Source: CALARM01 sp036746235
GTDB lineage: Bacteria > Vulcanimicrobiota > SpSt-956 > JAKJGF01
Length of the DNA stretch: 6,517 bases
Assembly: GCA_036746235.1 (NCBI GenBank)
Contig: DAIOEN010000309.1
Coordinates: forward strand, 1 to 6,517
Direction: 5' to 3'
Shown: positions 1 to 5,485 of the stretch, piece after piece
Layout: each line of letters opens with the position of its first letter
How positions within the stretch are numbered: position 1 is the stretch's first letter
Position numbers and translations under genes: made by a program
The notes under the pieces: generated by a model
What the model was told of the DNA's origin: nothing
Databases searched by the model: none
What the model saw: only the letters and a program-made list of their open reading frames with translations

Positions 1-1720
1 AAATTGTTTCAAAGATTTTACATCTTGATATTTCAGGTTTCCCTTCTCCATAGACAGAAAGAACCCTCAATTTAAGATACGATGCGGGAACAGGGGGAAA
101 AGAAATAATTTCTTCTGTTTTATTCTGTTCATGTGTTGTTTTACAGATAATATTAAAATTTTCCACAGGGCTTACGGGAGATACAAGTAATTCTATATCC
201 TTTATAGAATTTTTTTCATTTGCCGGAAAAGATAAAATAATTTTATCTATAAGAGATGTTTTTCCATGACCTGTCCTGATTATTACTTCACATGGAACAG
301 TCTTTATTTGCCAGGTACCAATGTTATTTTCATCTTTTATAAGATTTTTTGTACTTATATTTTCTTCTATTTCCATACCGGTATAAAAAACTATTCTGCC
401 GGAATTTTTATTCACGCCGATGTTTTTACTAAGAGTCGCAACATGTACAGGTATATTATCAGATAGTATTTCTATCTCCGTAAGTTCTGTTTTTATTTCA
501 TTTCCATAGTTTGATAATATAGAAATCTTTATAAATTTTGCTTTCAAAGGATTGAATTTAAATTCCTGTGGAATAGGTGTATTGGCAGCAGTGAATTTTT
601 TTACCGACTGAAAAGATTTCTTTTCTCCTGTCATGGAAAAGTAAATTTCAAAATCTTTTATACCGGTATTTGTTCCTGCTGAACTGTTATAGATGATTAT
701 ACGATTTACGGTAAAAGCTTCATCTTTCTCCGGTTTTGCGAGAGAAAAGACTATTTGATGCGGAAAGGGAGCTTTTTCCGCAGATGACCATTTTAAAGGT
801 GAATAACAATCTATTTCACCGTCATTCAATCTGAATGCTGCCTGATCATACACGTTAAGCTGTGTTGAGAATGAAACTATTTCTCCTCCATTCTGTCTTG
901 AAAGTACATTCATAGTACCTTTTATACCTTCAAAAGACCTGGGAATGCCGCCCAGAGATGTTCTGAAATAAAATGAAGTAAGTCCCATAGATGTTATTAT
1001 TAAGATTGATAAAAGAAAAACTACAAGAAAAGTTTTTGATTTTTCTTTTTTTATTAATTTTATTATTATTCTTATTGCAATAAGCAATATTATAAGAGGA
1101 AGGAAATAAAATACTGACCATACTGCAGGTCTTAAGAAAACAGGAAGTGTATTCCATAGCCATATACCTTTAAATCCTTCTTCCAGACCTGTTTTTGTGA
1201 TTATAACATGTAGATTTCCTGCCAGAACATAAAGACCTGTAAAAGAAAGAATTATTTTGAGGATTTTCGGCATTCTGCGAAAAGCTATTATAAATATTAT
1301 TCCACATACTGTTCCTATTATAATAAGGAGAACACTTAAAAAATCATTACCTTTTTTTAATATGGTATAATTACTATGAAATGTTCCGAAATATGATGTA
1401 GAGAAGGCTATTATACTTATAAGGAATAAAAGGAGAGCAGATATCTTTGTCTCTATTAATGTTTTTCCCCAGAAAAAAAGCATGGACCCAAGAAATAGAA
1501 AAGATAACAGATCTACAGAAAGCTTCCAGTAAAGAGGAGAGTCTAGTTGCCATACTTCATAGGCACCATCACAGATTAAAAAGATAACTCCAAGAAGCAG
1601 AATAAATTTGAATAGTACTACAGTAAAAGATTCTTCTGGTTTTTTATCAGGTTTTTGGGTAAAATCTTTTCCTGACATCATATCTAAAGGTTCTGTTTTT
1701 ATATTATCACTATTTATCAT
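1..1720 (-). CDS. Multi-pass membrane protein with two discoidin-like domains (3' end beyond window)
   Basis: An open frame starts at the ATG at 1718-1720 and continues without a stop to the left edge, giving 573 codons with the C-terminus missing. A Shine-Dalgarno AGGAG lies just upstream of this ATG. Residues 1-32 are polar. Hydrophobic segments follow at about 33-52, 68-86, 93-112, 126-147, 151-172, 199-222 and 229-251, so about seven membrane spans. From about 270 onward the protein is soluble and probably outside the cytoplasm. Residues about 270-418 look like a discoidin/F5-8 type C (galactose-binding-like) domain: LSRQNGGEIVSF, then LNDG, KDFEIYFS and AKFIKISILSNYG. Residues about 425-571 repeat the pattern more loosely: SGRIVFY, LIKD, IKDIELLVS, ASYLKLRVLSVYG. 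Such domains often bind glycans or surfaces, so a cell-envelope or glycan role is inferred. No catalytic motif is visible. The exact family is not recognised. Confidence 0.85.
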   Translation of the reverse strand, partial: MINSDNIKTEPLDMMSGKDFTQKPDKKPEESFTVVLFKFILLLGVIFLICDGAYEVWQLDSPLYWKLSVDLLSFLFLGSMLFFWGKTLIETKISALLLFLISIIAFSTSYFGTFHSNYTILKKGNDFLSVLLIIIGTVCGIIFIIAFRRMPKILKIILSFTGLYVLAGNLHVIITKTGLEEGFKGIWLWNTLPVFLRPAVWSVFYFLPLIILLIAIRIIIKLIKKEKSKTFLVVFLLSILIITSMGLTSFYFRTSLGGIPRSFEGIKGTMNVLSRQNGGEIVSFSTQLNVYDQAAFRLNDGEIDCYSPLKWSSAEKAPFPHQIVFSLAKPEKDEAFTVNRIIIYNSSAGTNTGIKDFEIYFSMTGEKKSFQSVKKFTAANTPIPQEFKFNPLKAKFIKISILSNYGNEIKTELTEIEILSDNIPVHVATLSKNIGVNKNSGRIVFYTGMEIEENISTKNLIKDENNIGTWQIKTVPCEVIIRTGHGKTSLIDKIILSFPANEKNSIKDIELLVSPVSPVENFNIICKTTHEQNKTEEIISFPPVPASYLKLRVLSVYGEGKPEISRCKIFETI

Positions 1721-1723
1721 TAT

Positions 1724-1749
1724 AATTCTCCTGAATAATTCTCCTGAAT
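1724..1749 (-). repeat. Tandem 13-bp repeat duplicating the Shine-Dalgarno of the membrane-protein gene
   Basis: Read on the minus strand, attcaggagaatt occurs twice head to tail, at 1749-1737 and 1736-1724. Each copy carries AGGAG. The proximal copy is at normal spacing from the ATG at 1720, and the second is 13 nt further upstream. The duplication is perfect, so it is probably recent. Only the proximal copy is well placed to initiate at this ATG; the distal copy could act as a ribosome standby site (inference). Confidence 0.75.
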
Positions 1750-1762
1750 AAATAATAATTTT

Positions 1763-1791
1763 ATTATATCAAAAACCTCATATTGTGTATA
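1763..1791 (-). promoter_or_regulatory. Candidate sigma70-type promoter of the membrane-protein gene
   Basis: On the minus strand, TATACA (1791-1786) is followed by a 17-base spacer and a perfect TATAAT (1768-1763). The -35 matches TTGACA at 4 of 6 positions. Transcription would start near 1756, giving a leader of about 35 nt that contains the duplicated Shine-Dalgarno. In such AT-rich DNA some chance matches are expected, but the position is right. Confidence 0.5.
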
Positions 1792-1885
1792 TAAATTTTC
1801 TTAATTGACATACTTCAGGCATATAGCAAATTGATTTCGCATGTTTTGTCATTTATATTCAGAGGAATAAATATTTTATTTCTAG

Positions 1886-2152
1886 AATATTATCTATACA
1901 CTTCTTTTTGATGAGATGAAAAATACGCTCATATTCGGTGCAGGAGAAGGAAATATCGGATTTATTGATCTTACTGCAGGAAAGTCAGGCATATTACTTG
2001 CCATACCGGCAAGTCCCCCCTTGCTGAATATAGGTCTGTCAAGGGATAGAAGTGTCCTGTGCTATTCATTCCGGGCAAGGAAAAATAAATCATCTCAGAT
2101 ACAGATATGGAATTACCAGTCATTATGGAATAAAATCTCGAATTGTGACTGA
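1886..2152 (+). pseudogene. Fragment of a WD40-type beta-propeller protein
   Basis: A short frame can be read from the ATG at 1916 to the TGA at 2150-2152 (78 codons). It contains GEGNIGFIDLTAGKSG, then SRDRSVLCYS and SQIQIWNYQSLW. This spacing resembles a WD40 blade, with D-G-x-I-x-x-x-D-L, then a later I-x-I-W-N. The blade-like pattern continues upstream of the ATG in the same frame (TLLFDE just before the Met) until a TAG at 1883-1885. No Shine-Dalgarno precedes the ATG. A true propeller needs about four to eight blades and this holds just over one, so it is most likely debris from a larger gene. A tiny functional protein is possible but less likely. The fragment ends 10 bp before the fic operator region. 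Confidence 0.5.
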
Positions 2153-2162
2153 AATTTTCTTC

Positions 2163-2184
2163 TAATGCAAGTTAACTTGCATTA
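2163..2184. promoter_or_regulatory. Perfect 22-bp palindrome, operator-like, upstream of fic
   Basis: The half-site taatgcaagtt is followed immediately by its exact reverse complement, with no gap. The right half overlaps the candidate -35 of the fic promoter. Perfect two-fold symmetry of this length is typical of a dimeric repressor site. The C-terminal winged helix-turn-helix of the Fic protein is a candidate binder (inference). Confidence 0.7.
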
Positions 2185-2206
2185 ATTTGCATTTTTAATG
2201 TATAAT
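2177..2206 (+). promoter_or_regulatory. Candidate promoter of the fic gene
   Basis: A perfect TATAAT lies at 2201-2206. TTGCAT at 2177-2182, 18 bp upstream, can serve as a -35, though it matches TTGACA at only 3 of 6 positions. Transcription would begin near 2213, inside the second operator-like site. A weak -35 covered by a palindrome fits a repressible promoter. Confidence 0.55.
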
Positions 2207-2223
2207 GAAAGTTAAGTTGCATT
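2204..2223. promoter_or_regulatory. Second operator-like site, imperfect copy of the upstream palindrome
   Basis: This 20-bp stretch matches the core of the palindrome at 2164-2183 at 18 of 20 positions. The centres of the two sites are 40 bp apart, close to four helical turns. It overlaps the end of the -10 box and the expected transcription start, where a bound protein would block initiation. An extra ttgcat half-site sits between the two copies at 2187-2192. Confidence 0.65.
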
Positions 2224-2237
2224 GAGGAGGGAGATAC

Positions 2238-3356
2238 ATGAGCAGTGGGAGATATGTTAAGCTACTGACAGGCCATAACGCTTTTGTTCCCAATCCATTA
2301 CCTCCGGAACCTCCTGTGAAAATAGAAAAGGAAATGACGGAGTTACTGGAAAAGGCAAATAATTCCCTGCTCAGACTGGATAGTCTTGGCTATGCTTTAC
2401 CTGATTATGAAAATTTTATTGGAGCATATATACAGAAGGAAGCTCTTTTAAGTTCACAAATTGAAGGTACAAGAGCAACTATGGAAGATGTTTTTATATT
2501 TAATAGAATTTCCGCCGGAAATAAAGAAGTTATTCCTGTTTTTAATTATATTGAAGCTTTGAAATATGGAAAAAAAAGATTAAATGAATTACCAATGTGT
2601 TTGAGACTGATAAGAGAGATGCATAAGATTCTGCTGGAAGGAGCGGAAGGGGAAAATAAAAATCCAGGAGAATTCAGAACTGCTCCCGTTATAATCGGAG
2701 GTAATCCGGGTTATGTTCCCCCTCCTCCGGATCATCTTAAAGAGCTTTTATCTGATTTTGAAAAATACGTGAATGAAGAAAATACATATCACCCGTTGAT
2801 AAAATGTGCTTTAATTCACTATCAATTTGAAGCCATTCACCCCTTTCTGGATGGAAACGGAAGGATAGGAAGGCTGCTGATAACACTGTATCTTCTATGG
2901 AAGAACATTATAGAGGAACCTCTGCTTTATCTCAGTTACTATTTTAAAAAATACCGTCATGAATATTATGATAGATTATACCTTGTCAGCAGCCGGGGAG
3001 ATTTTGAACAATGGATCGTTTTTTTTCTTAAAGGTATTATAGAAACATCTACTTCTGCGTTAAAAACAGCAAAGGACATAATAGATTTACGAGAGAGGCA
3101 CAGGAAACTATTGATAAAAGGGAAGAAAGTGTCTGCTACCGCCCTGTTACTTTTTGAGGATTTATTCTCTACTCCTTTTGTTTCTATAGAAAATATACAG
3201 GAAAAATATAACGTTTCCCATACAACTGCTTCTGCCGTTATAAAAAATTTAAAAACTGCAGGCATACTTAAAGAAGAAATGCTTGACAGAAAAAGAAAAA
3301 ATCAATTCAAGTATTTTGAATATTTGAAAATCCTTTCTGAAGGTACAGAATTATAA
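2238..3356 (+). CDS. Fic family protein (AMPylase-type) with C-terminal HTH
   Basis: A complete 372-residue protein. The ATG follows GAGGAGGGAG at ideal spacing. Fic enzymes typically transfer AMP from ATP to a hydroxyl side chain of a target protein. The core motif HPFLDGNGRIGR is intact at residues 201-212, with His201 the expected catalytic base and the acidic and glycine/arginine residues for phosphate and metal binding all present. The flap region is at about 145-171 (EFRTAPVIIGG, then PPPPDHLKELL). The inhibitory helix motif S-x-x-x-E-G is at 72-77 (SSQIEG), N-terminal to the Fic core, so this is a class II, self-inhibited Fic. Residues about 316-345 form a helix-turn-helix (IQEKYNVSHTTASAVIKNL). 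Length and domain order match stand-alone COG3177 Fic proteins. No antitoxin gene is adjacent, as expected for this class. Substrate is unknown; autoregulation through the upstream palindromes is inferred. Confidence 0.95.
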   Translation: MSSGRYVKLLTGHNAFVPNPLPPEPPVKIEKEMTELLEKANNSLLRLDSLGYALPDYENFIGAYIQKEALLSSQIEGTRATMEDVFIFNRISAGNKEVIPVFNYIEALKYGKKRLNELPMCLRLIREMHKILLEGAEGENKNPGEFRTAPVIIGGNPGYVPPPPDHLKELLSDFEKYVNEENTYHPLIKCALIHYQFEAIHPFLDGNGRIGRLLITLYLLWKNIIEEPLLYLSYYFKKYRHEYYDRLYLVSSRGDFEQWIVFFLKGIIETSTSALKTAKDIIDLRERHRKLLIKGKKVSATALLLFEDLFSTPFVSIENIQEKYNVSHTTASAVIKNLKTAGILKEEMLDRKRKNQFKYFEYLKILSEGTEL

Positions 3357-3358
3357 AC

Positions 3359-3455
3359 GATATTACAGTAGATTCAGATGGAAAAATATATATCAGAACC
3401 CAGCAAGTGTCGTATCCAGAAGTTTGCCCCAGACCCTGAATTTAAAGTTAAATAA
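3359..3455 (+). pseudogene. NHL-type propeller blade remnant with frameshift
   Basis: From 3359 the frame reads DITVDSDGKIYI, the start of an NHL-like blade. From 3393, in a different frame, it reads SEPSKCRIQKFAPDPEF and then KVK and TAA at 3453-3455, the expected blade ending (N-R-I-Q-K-F-type). Joining the two requires one extra base, or a two-base loss, around 3392-3395. The order and spacing are what an intact NHL blade would show. The fragment begins 3 bp after the fic stop codon and has no start of its own. It is best read as the decayed 3' end of a propeller gene. Confidence 0.6.
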
Positions 3456-3537
3456 ATACATAATACCTTATCATCTAAAGGGTTGAACAGCCTGTAGCTT
3501 TCATTTCATGTGAATAATTATAACAATAAAATACATA

Positions 3538-3566
3538 TTGACATTTTTAATAATATATGATATAAA
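3538..3566 (+). promoter_or_regulatory. Strong sigma70-type promoter of the HTH-ATPase operon
   Basis: A perfect TTGACA (3538-3543) is followed by 17 bases and TATAAA (3561-3566, 5 of 6 to consensus). Transcription would start near 3573, within the left arm of the inverted repeat that follows. This is one of the two best promoters in the window. Confidence 0.8.
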
Positions 3567-3567
3567 A

Positions 3568-3603
3568 TAATTAAGTTTAATTATTTTTAATTAAACTTAA
3601 TTA
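3568..3603. promoter_or_regulatory. Perfect 16-bp inverted repeat (loop TTTT) in the operon leader
   Basis: The arms at 3568-3583 and 3588-3603 are exact reverse complements separated by TTTT. Each arm is itself symmetric, taattaa and ttaatta around a central GT (AC in the other arm), so the element holds four 7-bp half-sites. It begins one base after the -10 box and ends 8 bases before the Shine-Dalgarno. It could be an operator for two dimers or an RNA hairpin controlling translation. It lacks a GC-rich stem and a following T-run on the plus strand, so it is not a normal terminator. Confidence 0.7.
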
Positions 3604-3629
3604 CAAAAAAAAGGAGGTGGTAAATAGAT

Positions 3630-3917
3630 ATGAAAGAAGAGATAGGTGAAATGTTCCGGGAAGAGGGAAGAGGTCTTACCGATATAATGGACATAAGCCA
3701 GGCTGCAGAATTTTTAAATACAAGCAAACCCACCCTTTATCGCTGGCTGAACGAGGGAACGATAACTGGCTTTAAGGCAGGAGGGCAGTGGCGTTTTTAC
3801 CGTAAAGATCTGATTTCCTTTTTAAAGGGACAGAGTAAAGAGCAGGAAGAATTCAGAAAAGAACTGGAAAAAGCAATAGAATTTTTCAGGGAAAGAATAA
3901 AATCAAAAGGTAAATAA
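3630..3917 (+). CDS. Excisionase-like (MerR-type) helix-turn-helix DNA-binding protein
   Basis: A 95-residue protein. The ATG is preceded by AGGAGGTGG at 3612-3620, a near-perfect Shine-Dalgarno. Residues about 17-65 form an HTH_17/excisionase-type domain: MDISQAAEFLNTSKPTLYRW (the HTH), then LNEGTITGFKAGGQWRF, whose wing is the usual K-x-G-x-x-W-R-F, and RKDLISFL. The C-terminal 28 residues are highly charged (EQEEFRKELEKAIEFF) and likely form a helix or short coiled coil. It has no catalytic domain and acts as a DNA binder, either an excisionase/architectural factor or a transcription regulator. It is the first gene of an operon with the ATPase that follows, separated by 21 bp and in the same frame. 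The palindromic leader is a natural candidate target. A role as recombination directionality factor is less likely, because the recombinase in this window is a serine enzyme on the other strand. Confidence 0.85.
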   Translation: MKEEIGEMFREEGRGLTDIMDISQAAEFLNTSKPTLYRWLNEGTITGFKAGGQWRFYRKDLISFLKGQSKEQEEFRKELEKAIEFFRERIKSKGK

Positions 3918-3950
3918 AAAATGAAAGGAGAATAAAAAATGAAAGAAAAA
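3915..3950 (+). repeat. 18-bp tandem duplication at the HTH-ATPase junction
   Basis: The unit taaaaaatgaaag plus five bases occurs at 3915-3932 and 3933-3950, matching at 16 of 18 positions. Each copy begins with an in-frame TAA and contains an ATG. The first copy ends the HTH gene, opens a four-codon frame (M-K-G-E, stop) and supplies the Shine-Dalgarno AAAGGAG (3924-3930). The second starts the ATPase at 3939. Because 18 is a multiple of three, both genes and the mini-frame share one reading frame. Confidence 0.75.
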
Positions 3951-5147
3951 TTTGATATTGAAATCGATGAACATGATGATATTAAATTAAATGAACTGTT
4001 AAACCTCATAATAGAAGATGCGTGTTCCGACAGGGCAAGCGATATACACTTAAATCCTGCTAAGCAGGCCTTTAAAATCCGCTACAGGGTTGACGGAGCA
4101 CTGAGGGATATATCAACACTGTCCGATCTGCTCTATAATCCACTGGTAAAAAAAATTAAAGAAAGAGCTTCATTAAACAGCGATATTATATCAAAACCTC
4201 AGGATGGGAAAATAAACCATGAATTCGGGAATAGATGCCTGGATATAAGAGTTTCTACCCTTCCAACCTTTTACGGGGAAAATATAGTAATGAGAATTCT
4301 TGATAAAGCAGCCATAACCCTGGATCTGGAAAAACTTGGTTTTAGTGAAGAAAATTTAAAGAAATACAAAGATTTACTGAGCTGTCCTTCCGGACTTATT
4401 ATAATTAACGGCCCCACAGGGTGCGGAAAAACAACAACGGCATATGCGGGACTTAACGAAATGGCAAACCCCGGGATTAATATACTCACAATAGAGAATC
4501 CGGTAGAATATTTAATTGACAATGTTATTCATACACAGGTAAATGAAAAAGAAGGACTTACCTTTTCCGGAGCGCTCAGATCATTCCTGAGACAGGACCC
4601 CGATGTGATTTATTGCGGAGAAATAAGAGATGACGTGTCAGCTAAAATACTTCTGGAAACAGCTCTTACGGGACATGTGGTAATAAGTATTCTCCATGCC
4701 CCTGACAGTGCAGAAGCATTAACCAGGCTTATTGATATGGGGCTTGAACCTTTTCTGCTTGCTTCTGCCCTGAAAGGCATCATATCTCAGAGATTGGTAA
4801 GAAAAATATGCCCTGACTGCAAGGAAGAAATTCCTGTACCTGAAGGACTTGTTAATATGTTAAAAGAAGAAAATCTTTATAGAGAAAATATGGTTTTATA
4901 TAAAGGAAAAGGTTGTGAGACTTGCCGTAACACCGGTTACAAACATAGAACGGCATTGTATGAAGTCATAGTAATGGACGATGAATTAAAAAATGAAATT
5001 TCCATGAAACCTTCTTATGCCGATCTGATAAAATTCTTCAGGAGCAGGGGAGAAGCATCCATAAAACATGACGGACTAAAAAAAGCCATAGAAGGAATAA
5101 CTCCAATAGATGAAATTTTAAGGATTTGCAGTGATATAAAATGGTAA
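3939..5147 (+). CDS. GspE/PilB-type secretion or pilus ATPase, short form
   Basis: A 402-residue member of the type II secretion/type IV pilus ATPase family, which hydrolyses ATP at the cytoplasmic face of the membrane to drive filament assembly or secretion. Residues about 14-125 are the N2-like domain (DRASDIHLNP, RYRVDGALR, DIRVSTLPTFYGENIVMRIL). Walker A is GPTGCGKTTT at 158-167, the Asp box is TIENPVEY at 184-191, Walker B is LRQDPDVIYCGEIRD at 217-231, and the His box is TGHVVISILH at 244-253. A tetracysteine zinc motif is formed by CPDC (291-294) and CETC (326-329), which is typical of GspE/PilB and absent from PilT. Standard PilB/GspE proteins are about 550 residues; this one lacks the N-terminal N1/MshEN domain. 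The Asp box has Asn where Asp is usual, and Walker A has Cys for Ser. Start chosen from AAAGGAG at 3924-3930. Its partner platform protein and pilins are not in the window. Confidence 0.93.
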   Translation: MKEKFDIEIDEHDDIKLNELLNLIIEDACSDRASDIHLNPAKQAFKIRYRVDGALRDISTLSDLLYNPLVKKIKERASLNSDIISKPQDGKINHEFGNRCLDIRVSTLPTFYGENIVMRILDKAAITLDLEKLGFSEENLKKYKDLLSCPSGLIIINGPTGCGKTTTAYAGLNEMANPGINILTIENPVEYLIDNVIHTQVNEKEGLTFSGALRSFLRQDPDVIYCGEIRDDVSAKILLETALTGHVVISILHAPDSAEALTRLIDMGLEPFLLASALKGIISQRLVRKICPDCKEEIPVPEGLVNMLKEENLYRENMVLYKGKGCETCRNTGYKHRTALYEVIVMDDELKNEISMKPSYADLIKFFRSRGEASIKHDGLKKAIEGITPIDEILRICSDIKW

Positions 5148-5165
5148 TCTCTACAAAAAACTCAC

Positions 5166-5214
5166 AAAAAAATAAACTGATCCGGTAATAAATTATCTTA
5201 TAGCCCCGATCAGT
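5166..5214 (-). terminator. Candidate rho-independent terminator for leftward transcription (recombinase)
   Basis: The arms ACTGATC (5176-5182) and GATCAGT (5208-5214) pair, and GG/CC pairs extend the stem past one mismatch. On the minus strand the stem is followed by TTATTTTTTT (5175-5166), as expected of an intrinsic terminator. On the plus strand no T-run follows. It lies 270 bp past the recombinase stop codon and just beyond the end of the ATPase gene. Confidence 0.5.
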
Positions 5215-5264
5215 AATTTCTAAGCAAAAATATTATACACAGAAAAATCATATTTATCAAGAAT

Positions 5265-5371
5265 GACCGGAATTTATATTTCAGATTAACAGGATAATCT
5301 ATTTATCCAACTCGGTCTTTCTCCTGTTAATTTTTGAAGCCTCATAAATTTCGGTCGTTTTTATATTTTTT
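5265..5371 (+). terminator. Nested stem-loop with T-rich tail downstream of the ATPase gene
   Basis: The outer arms at 5265-5277 (gaccggaatttat) and 5344-5356 match at 12 of 13 positions. Inside them, attaacagga (5285-5294) and tcctgttaat (5322-5331) are a perfect 10-bp pair, followed at once by Ts. The outer stem is followed by gtttttatatttttt. Either stem could terminate the HTH-ATPase transcript. The compound shape is larger than a usual terminator, so a structured 3' UTR or small RNA is also possible. Confidence 0.5.
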
Positions 5372-5485
5372 AATATCATAAAATATTTTTATTTATCAAT
5401 TAATCATTATTTATTATTATTCTCTAAGTCTTACAGGGCAATAGTTTTACACCGACAATTTCTAATAATGGGTAAAAAAAGCTTA

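Larger units (their letters stand above)
5148..5485. other. Intergenic region between convergent ATPase and recombinase genes
   Basis: No gene is supported in this 338-bp stretch. It holds the two stem-loop elements listed separately at 5166-5214 and 5265-5371. From 5372 to 5485 it is very AT-rich, and I see nothing in it beyond a short inverted match (taataa and ttatta) next to the recombinase stop. No tRNA or CRISPR-like pattern is visible. Confidence 0.7.

Noticed and set aside
266..466. 66-codon plus-strand open frame
   Set aside because: It lies opposite the long membrane-protein frame, has no Shine-Dalgarno and has a low-complexity Tyr/Phe/Ile-rich composition.
930..1163. 77-codon minus-strand open frame
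   Set aside because: It is an out-of-frame shadow inside the uninterrupted 573-codon frame on the same strand.
1805..1833. TTGACA at 1805-1810 as a plus-strand promoter for the WD40-like fragment
   Set aside because: No acceptable -10 box lies 16-18 bp downstream, and the fragment lacks a ribosome binding site.
2966..3265. 99-codon minus-strand frame opposite fic
   Set aside because: It is antisense to the conserved C-terminal half of the Fic protein, with no motif or start signal. The idea of an antitoxin here was dropped because the Fic protein carries its own inhibitory motif.
3568..3603. Inverted repeat as a terminator
   Set aside because: The stem is almost entirely A/T, lies directly after the -10 box, and is followed by As on the plus strand, so a leader or operator role fits better.
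4271..4522. 83-codon minus-strand frame opposite the ATPase
   Set aside because: It is antisense to the Walker A region, and its sequence is explained by the conserved gene on the other strand.
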